From: Trametopsis cervina
Lineage: Eukaryota; Basidiomycota; Agaricomycetes; Polyporales; Irpicaceae
DNA: 64,000 nt
Reading direction: 5' to 3'
Assembly (NCBI GenBank): GCA_022385755.1
Contig: MU278389.1
Span: 65,775-129,774 of the forward strand
In this document: in pieces, positions 35,108 through 48,046 of the stretch
Position numbering within the stretch: the first letter of the stretch is position 1
How the letters are laid out: each line of letters starts with the position of its first letter
Position numbers and translations under genes: made by a program
The notes under the pieces: generated by a model
Database searches by the model: none
Told to the model about the DNA's origin: nothing
What the model saw: only the letters and a program-made list of their open reading frames with translations

Positions 35108-37570
35108 TCAGTCGACGTCGTCTAGTGATGGACCCGGCGCAAGCGAGCCATACGGGGCGGTACCTCCGAATAAGAACGGAAAGGCCAACGCAGGCGGCGC
35201 AGCATGCGTCGGCTGTGTCGACGGGGAGGGAGATCTTGAGGCGCGGACGAGAGCATCAAACTGTCCGGGGATGGCCCAGTGCGATCCGACACCAATTGGT
35301 GCCGCGGCATTGGGTGTCGCTGTCGTGCTCGCGCCTGAGATGTTACTCGGACCCGCCACGGCATTTGAAGAGGCTGGGGCAGATCCAGACAGTGGTCCCG
35401 ACGAAGGGCCGGCATGAATGGAATGAAACACCGACGATATCGGCACAGGTCCAGCGACTGGTATAGCGTTGGTAGGCGTCCTTGAAGACGGAGGAGGCGT
35501 AGGGAGCGGTTGGCTACTGCTGCCCTGATTGGGTGTATTGCCAAAAGTGGAAGAACTGAGCTTGCTTGCTTGTTGGGCGCCGCTGTCTTTGTTTTTCTCC
35601 ATCTCGGTCTTGACGATGTGAAACTTCCGCCTCTGGACTTTTACAAATGCGAGGAGCGAATCCAGCCCATCACATATGTACTGTTTACTAAGCCGATCCT
35701 GCAATCTTAGTTTGGTTAGACAGCAGCAGCAAGAAACGGAAAGAACCATGTGTATCCTTACCTGTTAATCATTTCCTCAGTGGCGTCAGGTACGCGGAGA
35801 AAGGGCATGGACTCAATAAGCAGCTGGTAAACCTTGAGCAATACCGCAGGACCACCCTTCAAGGTGATAGCAACATCTGACCAGCTCTCAAAACGTTTCT
35901 TCAGGTTCGGGCGGAATTCATGCCGAAGGTCTTCAAGATCGGGATCGTATGGGTCGAGGTCGAGATAGCTATATGCATCGTCATCCGGATTCATGCCGGG
36001 CATGGGAGCTACGCCCATCATCAGTGCTGCAAACATGAGTGGGTTGGGAGTGTCCAGCCCCGGGGAGGATATTGCGTCTACCCAAGCTTCGACACGATGG
36101 CCTCTTGCCAGGCCCTGGCGAGATTTCATGATCTGTGTCAATTCTGCTCGGTTCGCGTCTTCATCGAGGCGAGAGAATGGCAGCATCAGAGCTTGTCGGA
36201 TGGCCTGCGCCGTGTCCATGAGTTCCGCTTGGAGAATAGTCAATGCTCGCTGCAAATGCGATGTACGTGAGAGTGCAATGACAGCCGCTTGCAAGGAAGC
36301 CGCATCTCGCGGTCGGAGGAGGTGAGAATGGCTATCGAGCAGTTCGACGATGGGTTCCACAAGGTCACCAATAGCGTATATGTCCAGAGTGACTGCGAGC
36401 GTATCCGAGCTGAACGTTGCAACGCTTCCCAATATCTTCAGTAGTTCGGCTTCTATTTCGTCTAGATCTATCGCAATATCAAGGAGCGCGTGATAGAGCG
36501 GAACAGACGGCGACACTTCGAATACTGCTTTCATGGCATTTTCAACAAGGGCTTGGAGAGGTGTCATTTGGTCAAAGATGGTGGAAGACCAATGTTGACA
36601 TCGCCCGGGTCCACCGTTTGGCCAAAAATCATCGCCAAATATGTCATCTTCGTCAGTGTTCCATTCGTCTTCATCCTGCTCGTTGGGCTCATAGTTCTCG
36701 TTCTCGTCTTTCAGGGCTAGAGGTAAGTTCTATGCCAAAGCAGAACAGCAGGCCCACTTACATCTCTTTCCACCCCACAATATCTTCATAAGACCCTTCC
36801 AGCCCATCAGACTCTCAATGTCAGACAACATTTCCGTTATTTGCTCCTTCTGTGCCGGCTTTCCATTTGCTAGAATCGATAGGAACATCTCTCTCCATAT
36901 GAACTGTGTCACCATCTCCAAGTTCTGCGCTCCATCAATGTGGAACGTCTTGATCACACGGCCAGCCTTGGATCTCAGGGTCACAGGAATGTACAGGTTT
37001 GCTAACGAGCATTCGCAGCTGGGGGTAATCTCAAATCAAATGAAAGGCTGAAATGATAAAAACCGCATACCAAGATCGGATCTCTGTTAGTCGAGTAATG
37101 GTATGACAGACGAGAGTGAGGCATTCATGAGCGAGCTCGTAGTTGACATTGTGCTCATAGACCGTGCTCCAGATATCGCCAAACCAATCGGATGCACTGT
37201 TGACTATTTGTTGCAAAATTTCAGGCTTGTTGGAAGCATCCACAATAACTGTATGCTTTGCATCCCTCTTGAGCTCGTCAAACAAAAACTTGAGCTCCGC
37301 CTTCTTCGCCCTGAGGTCGAGTGCAGGTATGCCCCTGTGGCGGCGACTCAAGCGGGCAGCGGCCGTGTGTGCCCTTATCGTTCGCTGCCGCGGTGCACGG
37401 TCCAGCAGCGGGATGAGGTGTTTCTCAACCAGTGTCTGCTGTGCATCCAACGGCAGTGACCGGTAGAGCTTAGAGAACCTGCGGCAAAAGTACAAATAAC
37501 GTCTTCCGCTGGTCAATGCACGCCTCGAGTGTCAAACTCACCTAGCAGAGCTGCCGGCACTTGAATCCAT
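35108..37570 (-). CDS. Conserved-looking fungal protein of unknown function
   Basis: Not recognised. The start at 37570 (MDSSAGSSAR) splices to a mostly helical N-terminal region (KLYRSLPLDAQQTLVEKHLIPLL, ELAHECLTLVCHTITRL), then a second helical part (MVTQFIWREMFLSILANGKPAQKEQI). A very acidic linker (ENENYEPNEQDEDEW...DEDDIFGDDF) follows. Next come about 270 residues of helices (TPLQALVENAMKAVFE...SLQAAVIALSRTSHLQRALTIL) and SYLDLDPYDPDLEDLRHEFRPNLKKRFESW. The tail is Pro/Ser/Ala-rich and disordered. There is no signal peptide or clear membrane segment. The order of helical repeats plus acid linker suggests a scaffold or adaptor, but that is only an inference. Three or more introns. Confidence 0.7.
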
Positions 37571-39067
37571 GACTACTTGTTGTTAAACAAATGGCTCGCG
37601 GTTGTAGCTTCCGATACACTATGGTAGGTACGAGGCTGCAACAACACGACTGAGTCGATGGGGTAATGAGAGAACGCGCAACATAAAGAAAGTCACAGCT
37701 GTGACATTACGCGTGTGAGAGATATTTTCGTCAATTCCTGTGGTAGTCTGTTACCACTGCTAGCAGCAGGTGATTGGGCATACCCGCTAAAGCTACGAAA
37801 GCATACTCTATATCTACCATATATCCTCTTGTATGCACGTTAAGCTGCTCTTAGGGCTGAGGAAGGGTCAATCCCTCAGGTTACCGTCACGCTTGGTCAC
37901 GCTACTGTAAGCGGTCTCTCCGGTCGGTATTCTTTACCCTCGACGCCGATGTTGGGTGTTCGCAAGCTCAATGTTGCTGTTGCTCACACCTCCCCGATGC
38001 CCATGCCATTCTGTTCTTCTAGTTCACATAATGAAGTAGAAGATCTCTCTTCCTAAACTCGTAAGCCCGACTGTCTAATCTGGTGATCCTTCGTGGGTAG
38101 AACGTACCGGCATTGACACCTACTTCGGAATCTTGTTGAATGCGGCGAAAACTGTAGATGAACCAGTCGTATGCATTGCAAATCCGTATGCTCTAGTATC
38201 TGCCCAGAGCCATTTCCACAAGACTCCAGACCAATAACGGGAAAGAGGTATGTACCGCCTCGGGTTACTGCGACCCACAGCCTCATCATTCCATCCCCAG
38301 GTCAAACTTCATCAAGCCCATTTGACGCCCCTCAAGCGACATCTTGACAAGGGCGCCTGCTGATGATATGTATCAGACCCACGTCAGCTTGACCTCCAAC
38401 CCGGGTTGCTACTAGTCGGGCACACACTATGTGCGTTGTTGTAAATCTTATGTTATCTTTAAATTTCACGTCATCCTGTGGGGCGTCAAACATGGCCTTA
38501 CCTATTTGTGCCATCTCATTTGCCGTTCAACGACATGGATATGCGACTCATGCCACGCATCAGAGCACCTGTCTATGCACCATTGGTGCATCACGACGCA
38601 GACGACAAAATGCACGTCGAGGCCGTGCGACGTATGTAGACAGGGCGGTGCGATCACAACGAATTCATCCGCCACCCATGTGCGTCACGAATGCACCGGA
38701 CACCGCGGCAGTTGGGCACTGCGCAAGCATCAAGACTGCAGCGGGAAAGTAACCAAAAAGTTCCCATAACGGGTTGCCATTGGCCCCGACGCATCTTTTC
38801 AAGTCCTCCGAAGGTACACACGCCCGTCCGGCAATACTCCATCCAGACCTCGTAGCCAACAGTTTCGGCGGGCAACGTCGATGGATCTTAACGCTCCCGT
38901 AAAACACCTCGCCTAGTAATTCCCCGTAGCCTGCGGCCACGCATTATAAAAGCGGTCGTTTCCTGGAGCAGTTCCTCATCCTCCTCGCAGCCCGTCCAAG
39001 CTTCTCTGTACGCTTCGGATAGCTTGTGCAGACCTTCCTCACAGTCGTCTTTCTTAGTCACTTCGAG
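37571..39067. other. Intergenic region upstream of FAD oxidase 1
   Basis: About 1.5 kb. Short frames on both strands (38053-38289 minus, 38429-38752 plus, 38654-38940 minus) have no family resemblance. The last 130 bases are the core promoter of the oxidase gene. Confidence 0.5.
38945..38951 (+). promoter_or_regulatory. TATA box and initiator-like element of FAD oxidase 1
   Basis: TATAAAA at 38945, 123 bases before the start codon. It is followed at 38971-38986 by GTTCCTCATCCTCCTC, which also occurs at the same distance from the TATA box of FAD oxidase 2, suggesting a shared start region. Confidence 0.7.
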
Positions 39068-40881
39068 ATGGTCTCCCTGTCAGCTCTCTCTGTTGCACTA
39101 CCCCTCTTCATCGGCGTAGCCGTCGCATCAACCACGAACTCCTCAGTCAGCCCGTCAGCTGCTCGTCTTTCGACATGCGATACAATTCAAAGCTCCATAT
39201 CCTCGGCTTCTGAGGTCTTCTTCTCCAGTATGCGCCTATCCTTATCTAAGACGGAGGTTTGCTGATATGGTACTGCAGACACGACTGAATACAATGTCAA
39301 CATGGTCTACAACTATGTTACAAGTGTGCAGTCTGCCGCTTGTTCCGTTGAGCCAGGGACTCCTCAGGATGTGGCAAAGATTATTGGTATCCTGGGCAAG
39401 ACGCGGGATGCTTTTGCTGTGAGATCCTCGCACGCTTGCACATACTGTATCACCTTGCTAATAATAACATTAGATCAAAGGGGGAGGACACTCGTACAAT
39501 CAGAATTTCTCCTCAACACCGGGTATCCAAATTGTGATGAAGCGTTTCAACAAGATATCCTACGACAAGAAGTCCAACACAGTCGATATCGGCGCTGGTA
39601 CTATCTGGGATGATGTGTACAAATACCTCCAACCCTTGAACGTAAACGTTGTTGGTGGACGTATCTCCGGTGTCGGTGTACCTGGTTTCCTGCTGGGTGG
39701 AGGTAAGACATACCAATTTTACCATTGGTCGTATGTACTAATCATGTTCTTTTACAGGCTACTCATGCTTGACTAATGCTCATGGTCTCGCTATTGACAA
39801 CATCGTTGGTTTCGAACTGGTCGTTCCAAGCGGTCAGATTCTGGAGGTCAACGCCAAATCGCACCCAGACCTCTTCTGGGGTCTTCAGGTTAGTACTCAC
39901 GCGACCCCTCGCTCTCGCTTGTGCGATTCTCATCGTTGCGACAGGGCGGTTACAACAATCTCGGTGTTGTTACGAAATTTACCCTGAAAGCTTACCCTCA
40001 GCCGAAGATCTGGGGCGGTCTTCTCGTCAACGATATCAAATATGCAGACCAAATGATTGAGGCTGCTGCGAAGTTTTCCGCGGAAGTGACTGACCCGAAG
40101 AGCGAGTTGTTCTTCAGCTTCTCCTGGGCCAATGGCACTGTAAGTCACGCTTATTCGTCTGTTATCCCCATTTGGCTCATCCGTCCTTCCAGATGAACAT
40201 CGTCTCGAAAGTCTACTATAACGCGCCGACTCCTCCCCCTGGCATGTTTGACGAGATCCTTGCCATTCCCACGGTCGAACGCGATATCCAGACTCGTGAT
40301 TTCATCACCTTCATTCAGAACATCAGCACTGATGCTCGGTATGTGATGAGTCTCCCTAGTGCTTTGATTTTCACTCACGATAAATTTGTAGTGGTGAACA
40401 TTCGACTGTGCCGACCCAGGCGTACACCGTGCCCGTACTCCAGGCCCTTTACAACGAGACCACCTACTGGTCCAACGCCATGTTCAAAGTTGACCCCACG
40501 GTTGCGCTCGTTTACGCTGCGGAGCCATACATTTCGAGCATCCTCTCGCACGGGCAGCCTGGTGGCTCCGTCTACCCCACTTCTCGCGAGGTCCCATTGC
40601 TTCCCACATCTATTGAATGGTCGTGGTCAGACCCGAACGCCGACTCTGTGATGAATGCCGGCATGAGTGCTTCTACGCAGGCCTTCAACAACAAGCTCAT
40701 TGCTCTCGGGCAGAAGAAAGTCACCTCGGCTGGTCCTTACGGGAACTACGCGAGCAACTTCCACTACACTTCCCAAGACATCTTCGGGTCTAATATGCAC
40801 AGGCTGAGTCAGGTGAAGTCCACCTGGGATCCGCACAATGTTATGGGGCAGACTGGAGGCTGGAAGGTTGTATCCGCTTGA
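39068..40881 (+). CDS. Secreted FAD-linked oxidase (berberine-bridge/6-hydroxynicotine-oxidase type), copy 1
   Basis: Flavoenzyme of the PCMH/BBE family that oxidises small alcohols, sugars or alkaloid-like compounds with O2; the substrate is unknown. Seven exons (39068-39227, 39279-39418, 39474-39702, 39758-39888, 39945-40139, 40193-40338, 40392-40881) give 1491 nt (496 aa). The N-terminus MVSLSALSVALPLFIGVAVAS is a signal peptide. IKGGGHSYN carries the His expected to bind FAD covalently. VNVVGGRISGVGVPGFLLGGG lacks the Cys used for a second covalent link in bicovalent members. SCLTNAHGLAIDNIV, DLFWGLQGGYNNLGVVTKFTL and the C-terminal GNYASNFHYTSQDIFG follow. Several N-x-S/T sites fit secretion. 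Tandem paralogue at 42627. Confidence 0.92.
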
Positions 40882-42626
40882 GGATCATCCTAGAGAGTAG
40901 ATTCCATCTCATCAAATCACCAATAATCTGTAGCATATACTGCGCTGGTAATTTTCTTCTACTTATTATCTACAGGAGTAGATTTTTTATTGCCGCTGTC
41001 CTTTACTTTACTTCTCTTCGCGCCTAACACCATTTAAGTTATGTATTTAACTTGGATGTTTCTGCAGTTACACGACAATCATTCGTTGCAAACTTAATCT
41101 CATACATGCGTGACAAATGGACTACAGTACAGTAGCACTGGACTAGCACAGTACTCGCGGGAGAAAGTTGCCGACGGCAGCATGATTTCGACTTGGAATT
41201 TGGCCACAGCTAGATGCGATCGGCATCGTCGGCATCCGCGCTTTGCCGTACCATGCTAGTGTAACTCAGTAAATCTGGCACTAGGCAGGATTTACCTTAC
41301 ATTGTCGACCGCCACAATCCCATTACAGCAACTGCTGTTGTACAGCCTTGCTGCAGCATCTTGCGCTCTACTGTGATGCTATCTTCGCGATTTCTGAGCA
41401 CTGACAGCTTACCCAACCGGATTGCGGCTCTCCGACGATCCCGTCTGCACTTAAAATACCCTCGAACATCCCTCTTCTGTGCTTCGCCTGTCATTCAATT
41501 GCAACGCGAAGTGGAAGATAGCCTAGCTTTGGGAACGCAGAATCCAGTATCCCCTAGTCTCGGATGACAGTCCGTGGGTGGAAAGCCCGAACTCGTGCTG
41601 GCGTTCACTGCTGTTCACTGCACTACTAATCCGTTGGACCAAGATGACCGTGGCCGAGGGTAGTCTTGCAAATTCAGGCACGCTACATGTCCCGAATCAA
41701 CGTCGTTTCTATGTGAGGCCCGCGTCGGAAAGTGGCCAAGTGAGTATTGCTTCAGGGCTACTGCGATTAAGCTTGATCTGACAAGAGCTCCGATGGATGA
41801 TCTCAGCGGGGTCTTTTAATGTTGCTTACCTCCATTTCGGGACCACCCACGGGCTAAAGCGTATCGCACAGCTGCTCCGCCACAACTTTGCCATGTTGTA
41901 CTCCATTCTCTGTCTGCAGCTAGCCAGCCGCTGTCAAGCCGTATCGCCCACGCTGCGGTCAGCGCGAGTGTTGGCGAGCGCGGAACCTGAAATTCCCATG
42001 CAAACCCGCCATCATCTCAATCTCCATACCTGAAAACTGCAGGGTCGCAAGTACGCGGTCGTAACGTTGATTTCGCTGCGCTGCCGGGACTGTGCACAGG
42101 ACGAACATTTGTAATTTCTGTGATACCCATCTCCGATATGAGGTCGGTGAAACGGCTGAACGGCGGTCTGGGGCGTTCATCAGCTGGCCGTCATCCGTCA
42201 CAACGCGCACGACAGACATTCCGGCGCATGCAGTGTGATGAACGTCAAAGGCGGTGCGACAGGCACTAACTTGAATCTCACAGTACCCCGCGGCACCGCG
42301 ACAAATGATGCCAATGTATGTTTGATAGGTGCGGACGCACAAAAACCCACTATTGGCATGTACTCACGCACGTCCGCGTATGCTGATCCTGGATCTGAAG
42401 GCCGACCCCACCGGTACACAGAATTCACACAGGATCTCGACCACGCACTGAAGGATTTACCGCCAGTGACTCTCGCGCCCGTAAACCAGGATCGAGAGGG
42501 ATATAAAGGTGAGGGCAAACATGGGATGGTTCCTCATCCTCCTCAGGGCTTACACGTCCCCTCACAGGATACTTGGGCCAGCTCGTCTTGACTTCCATCG
42601 TCGACGCATTTGCCAGTCCCACCAAA
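40882..42626. other. Spacer between the tandem FAD oxidases
   Basis: About 1.7 kb with no supported gene. Frames at 41959-42518 and 42235-42591 are overlapping readings on opposite strands with no family match. The final 130 bases hold the core promoter of the second oxidase. Confidence 0.5.
42502..42507 (+). promoter_or_regulatory. TATA box and initiator-like element of FAD oxidase 2
   Basis: TATAAA at 42502, 125 bases before the start. It is followed at 42529-42544 by GTTCCTCATCCTCCTC, the same 16-mer as in copy 1, 27 bases after the TATA box (26 in copy 1). Confidence 0.7.
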
Positions 42627-44451
42627 ATGCTGTCCTTCTTGGCTCTTGCCTTCGCTGCATTGCCAGCCTTCACAGGCGTGGCTGCTGTTCCAGCAAGCAA
42701 CAGCTCAGTCAACCCCCTCGCTGCTCGTCTGCAGACCTGCAGCACGATTGCGAGCTCCATCTCGCCTGCCTCCGGCGTTTTCTTCTCCAGTACGTACTCC
42801 TCAGCCACAATCATCGCCATGACCTATATTGATACCGCACGACAGATACCACCGAATATAATACTAATTTGATCTACAACTATGTCACCACTATTCAAGA
42901 CCCTGCTTGCTCGGTGGAGCCAGCAACACCTAAGGATGTCGCAACAATCCTGACTATTCTGGGCAAGACTCGCGATGCCTTTGCTGTGAGATCATCAATC
43001 GTCTAACACCTAGCAACATACTAAAATTTTATATAATATCAGATCAAGGGTGGCGGACACGCGTTCAACCAGAACTTCTCCTCAACCGAAGGTATCCTGA
43101 TTGCGTTGAAGCGTCTCAACAACATCTCGTATGACAAGAAGTCCAACACCGTTGAAGTCGGAAGTGGCCTTGTCTGGGATGACGTGTACAGGTTCCTCGG
43201 CCCGCTTGGCGTGAATGTCGTCGGAGGACGTATTTCTGGTGTCGGTGTGCCTGGCTTCCTCTTGGGCGGTGGTAAGATTCACTCTTTTGGCTATGCACGC
43301 ATGTTCTAAGAAGATCTTCACTCAGGTTATTCGTGCCTGACCAACGCCCATGGTCTCGGTTCTGACAACATCGTTGCTTATGAGCTCGTTCTTCCGAGTG
43401 GCAAGATTATTGACGTAACCCAGAAGTCAAACCCTGATCTCTTCTGGGGTCTTCAGGTTAGTGACATATTGTACTGTCGTGTTGTGTCAAGAATCTTATC
43501 GCCGCTATAGGGTGGCTACAACAACTTCGGTATTGTGACCAAGTTCACTCTCAAGGCTTACCCCCAGGGCAAGATCTGGGGTGGTACCATCGTCCACGAC
43601 ATCAAATACTCTGACCACCTGATCGATGCTGCTGTCAACTTCTCCAAGACCGTCAACGACCCGAAGAGCGAACTTTTCTTCAGCTTCCTTTTCAGCAACG
43701 GCACAGTACGTTCATCTGCTTTACTTCCAGTAGCCTTGTCTAATTGAATCATGATCAGACACAAATTGCCTCGAAGTTGTTCTACAATGCTCCCACCCCT
43801 CCGCCCGGCATGTTCGATACCTTCCTCGCGACACCTACGATCTTCCGCGACATTCAGACTCGGGACTTCATCACCTTCATCCAGAACCTTAGCACTGACG
43901 CTCGGTAAGTAACTGCACATACAACCTTCGACTTCCACTCACCGCACTGCTATAGTGGCGAACATTCCACTGTTCCGACGATGGAGTACACCGCGCCGGT
44001 GCTCAAGGCCTTCTTGAACGAAACCACCTTCTGGGCTGAGAAGGCGTACAAGCTCGACCCCAACGTCTGGTTCCAGTATGCCGCGGAGCCGTTCATCTCC
44101 AGCATCCTCCAACACGCCCAGCCCGGTGGATCTGCTTATCCCGCCTCTCGCAGCTTCGCATTCCGCCCCACATCCATCGAGTGGTCGTGGACAGACCCGA
44201 GTCTGGATGCCGTCATGAACGCTGGCATGAGCGCGTCGACTCAGGCTTTCACCAACAAACTGATAGCTCTGGGACAGAAGCAAGTCGCCCAGGCCACGCC
44301 ATACGGGAACTACGCCAGCAACTTCCACTTCTCGTCTCAGGACATCTTCGGGGCCAGCATGCCCAGGCTGAGCAAGATCAAGGCGACCTATGACCCCCAG
44401 AACGTCATGGGCCAGACTGGTGGCTGGAAAGTTACTACCAGCTCTCACTGA
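42627..44451 (+). CDS. Secreted FAD-linked oxidase (berberine-bridge/6-hydroxynicotine-oxidase type), copy 2
   Basis: Tandem paralogue of the gene at 39068. Seven exons (42627-42789, 42846-42985, 43043-43271, 43326-43456, 43511-43705, 43759-43904, 43956-44451) sum to 1500 nt (499 aa). All six introns are at the same positions and phases as in copy 1. Signal peptide MLSFLALAFAALPAFTGVAA, covalent-FAD motif IKGGGHAFN, VGGRISGVGVPGFLLGGG, TNAHGLGSDNIV, DLFWGLQGGYNNFGIVTKFTL, FSSQDIFGASMPRL. The upstream Met at 42573 would bury the signal peptide, so 42627 is chosen. The paralogues differ mostly in the substrate-binding half (for example LLNTGY/FLATPTI and YKLDPNVWF/FKVDPTVAL regions), so they may take different substrates. 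Confidence 0.92.
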
Positions 44452-45620
44452 GCATCATTCGATCCGCTTATTCGTGGACTCACTATTCGTCAATAATCTG
44501 TAGCATACTTTCTGTCGGTAATCTGCCCCGTGCTGGGCTGCTACCGTGCTCTTTATTCCTCGTTGAAGTTATTGGAGCTTCACTATTATGGACTCTCGTA
44601 TTATTCTGCGTCTGCAGTTCTATGTAATACAGATTATCCCTATCTATCAATTCAACATTGCTGTGGATTACATTACTGAGATGGAGGAGCGCTGGAGCAT
44701 CAGTTGCAGATGCTGTGCGCGCGGCGTTCCAGATTTCTTCCAACATCTCCCGCCGATCGCTAGCATTTCATAACATGTAAGGGATACGTGCCATTTGCAA
44801 TGGATGGGCAACTGATGGCCAAAGGAGCTTCAAGTCCGGAGGTTGTCGGTGAGGTGGGTTGCATTCAGCTTCCGTGATATTGAGCTGCTATGGTTCAACA
44901 CATGCTTTGCTCTACGCGCCTTCTATGATACATCTATCCTCCTCCGAGATAGAAGACCAAGTCTTCTCCAAGTCAAGGTCTGCCAAATTGACTCTTGCTG
45001 ATACTCCGTGGGTGGCAAAGTACCGATTTGTGCAACGTTCATGTGCCCCCGCCATTCGCATGTGTGGCACTATCGTCGTTATCTTGTCGTGTATTCCTCA
45101 GCCCCGGATTTGTGCACTGGCGGCCAGAATCCTGCACATGGAATGATCAGCGAGAAGTATGCTGTACTCAGCTTGAAACTTTGCATCTCTGCTGCCGACG
45201 AGCGGGCGACTGATGCCATGTAACCACATGCCTGATAATTGTGCCACACACTACACCTGTGTCTGGTCAGTGAGCCGTGCCATAATCTACCAACTGTCCT
45301 GTCTCAAGCTGTCTTACTTACTGACGTTGTGTGACTGGATAGACCGACAATTACATTTTCTATAGGTGAGGCAAGACACAAACAATAACCGACGTAGACT
45401 TGGTAACGATGCACAATTACTCTCTGGTAAGCGCTGTTCTGCCAACGTTTCGCATCATCACTCACATGCTGTAATTTCCCAACAGATACATACTTCCTTC
45501 GGCACAGAAAGGCAGCGAACATGATACATAAGCTCGCATGCTCGTATCTTGAGGCCGCACTGCCTTTTGGCCAGACTTCCTTGAAACCTCCACCTGCACT
45601 CTCATTCTGGTCTGGCCACC
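44452..45620. other. Intergenic region
   Basis: About 1.2 kb between the second oxidase and the carboxypeptidase. Short frames only, none recognised. Confidence 0.5.
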
Positions 45621-48046
45621 ATGTTCGCCAGAGCAGTTTCCTTTCTATTAGCCCTGCAGCTTTTGTGCACAATCGACGTAGCCTCAGCGCGACTTAAACC
45701 GAAACCTCATTGGCAAGCGAAACAGGCTGCTGCCTTGCAAAATTTCGCGAGCAAAGCTCCTCCAAGCAGTCGCCCGGGACCCGTGAGAGCCAACAATATC
45801 ACGTTTTCCAACCCGAAGGCTGCAGGTTCGTGTCATCCAGCTTATGTATCCGTGTGCGCCGTCCGCTGACATCGCGAAATTCCCATCAGAATTTCTTGTC
45901 GACGGCACGAAAATACCTGAGGTAGACTTTGACGTCGGGCCCAGCTGGGCTGGCCTGCTGCCCATCAGCGGCGCGAAGAATGAGACACGTAAAGTGAGGA
46001 CGTTCCTTACACACTATTCGAGACTGGATGCTAAGTCATGCCTCCTGTAGTTATTCTTCTGGTTCTTCCCACCCGCCTCTCAAGGCAGTGCTGATGATCT
46101 GGTTCTCTGGTGAGCTTCACGGGATTTGGCAGAACGGTGACATTTACCCGGTTCGACAGGACAAATGGCGGACCTGGCTGCTCATCTCTAGAAGGCGCGC
46201 TCCAGGAGATCGGCGTAAGTTTCAGACTGTAAGGTACATGCATTCTGATTGGTGAACGTTATAGCCAATCACTTGGTCATGGGGACAGGCAAAGCCAACC
46301 GTCAACGAGTTCAGCTGGACAAACTTGTCGAGTGTCTTGTTTGTGGAGCAACCGGTCGGCACGGGCTTCTCACAAGGAAAGCCAAATATCAAGGTTTGAT
46401 CCTAAACATGGTGGCCACGCTTGTTTTCTGACGCTTTCAATTAGGATGAAGATGATCTTGCCGCTCAACTTGTCGGCTTCTTGCAACAGTTTCTAGACGT
46501 GTTTTCAGAACTCAAAGAGCGCAACTTTTACCTTACGGGCGAAAGTGTGAGTATTACCTTGTCTTGCGTCGCACAGTCACTAGTCACTGAATTCTCGTAG
46601 TATGCGGGCATGTATGTTCCATGTAAGCAGCCGATACGTGTTTTACCACGTATTATACTAACCTGCATACCTCTCAGATATCGCCAACTATATCTACAGC
46701 AACCCAACCGCTCTAGCACTTAATCTGAAAGGTACCTGGATATCGGATCGTAAGCGTCATTTTAAGCATAGTGATCTGTCTTATGCAAACATTTCCCAGC
46801 TGTTCTTGCAGGTAACGTGATTCAGTCGGAGATGCCGGCCGTCAACTTTGTACACCAGTACCAAAATGTCTTTGGCTTTAAGTACGTTCACGCCGAGGTT
46901 TATGATTAGTTTTTATTGATTATTGCTCTACAGTTCAAGTTTCTTGGCCAAATTAGATTCGCGAGCGGCGGCGTGCCACTACGATACATATTCCGCCACG
47001 CATGTCACCTACCCACCAAAGGGACTTCTTCCCCTTCCAGGACAATCACCTGACCTCGATCCGGGCTGTGATCTTTGGGACGATATTCTCTCCGCTGCAT
47101 TGCTGATCAATCCTGCTTTCGATATCTATCGCATCTTTGACACAGTACGTATTGCTCGTCTTTATACGTGTCGGATTGTGCTAACGTCGCTTTCTGCTAG
47201 TACCCTATTCTGTGGGATGTGCTCGGATTCCCGTAAGTGAGGTTTGAATGATCTGGATTAATCTATGTTAACGTTGACACGCAGAGGTACCTTCGAGCAA
47301 ATCCAAGTGGCCCCTGTATACTTCAATCGGCAAGACGTCAAACAGGCTTTACATGCTCCTTTGAACGTTCAGTGGTCAGAATGTAGCGACGTGAACGTGT
47401 TTCCTCACGGCGATGCAAGCCCTCCGTCATACACTATCCTTCCTAATGTCATTGAGAAGAATGAGCGAACTGTCATTGTTCATGGTCTTGCCGACTTTAT
47501 TCTCATTGCTGAAGGGTAAGCGTGCTCATTTCCTCTGCAAGATACACCCTCCTGATGTGTTACTTCTGAAGTACAAGAGCTGTCATCCAAAAGTAAGTCT
47601 GCCCAACTATGTAAAGTATGCACCCTTCTCCTGACCTGGCCTTCACGCGTGCGTTGATGGTTGTAGTATCACCTGTACGCTCTATTCTCTCTCCTTTTCA
47701 TAGCGTGCAGAGCTCATAATTACTACAGGGAACGGCCAGCAAGGCTTCCAGACTCCGATCCAAGAAGAGAGCTTCGTCGTTGACGGCATGGGTGCCTTGG
47801 GAAATTTGCACTCTGAGCGGGGCCTGACATATTACGAAGTCGCTCTTAGTGGTCACATGTAAGTCGTGAACTCATCTCAGGCATCAAGGACGGACCATTG
47901 ACTTGCATTTCGCAGGGTACCTCAATTCTCTCCAAAGGTTAGTCGTCCTACCAATAATTAAGTGCGAGTATGCTGACGAAGCCCATGTGTTCTAGGCAGC
48001 TTTCCACATTATGCAGTATCTACTGGGCTTCAGAACCAGCCCGTAA
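45621..48046 (+). CDS. Secreted serine carboxypeptidase (peptidase family S10)
   Basis: Removes C-terminal residues from peptides, in the vacuole or outside the cell. The start at 45621 gives a signal peptide (FARAVSFLLALQLLCTIDVASA). Exons encode FDVGPSWAGLLPISG, FFWFFP, then [23 protein letters not shown] after a 5' splice site at about 46108. Further on are SVLFVEQPVGTGFS and the nucleophile motif TGESYAGMYVPYIANYI, with the intron falling inside the motif. The catalytic Asp is in VHGLADFILIAEG and the catalytic His in SGHMVPQFSP. The C-terminus is LLGFRTSP. All three catalytic residues are present. About a dozen introns. Orientation and distance show no operon-like link with the oxidases upstream. 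Confidence 0.9.

Noticed and set aside
38053..38340. Protein-like fragment (GIDTYFGILLNAAKTVDE) upstream of FAD oxidase 1.
   Set aside because: Only about 45 residues, with no start, splice partner or recognised family.
24933..44451. Biosynthetic gene cluster made of the monooxygenases, oxidases and carboxypeptidase.
   Set aside because: No core enzyme (PKS, NRPS, terpene cyclase) is in the window, and methylthioadenosine phosphorylase and an unknown gene lie between the pairs.
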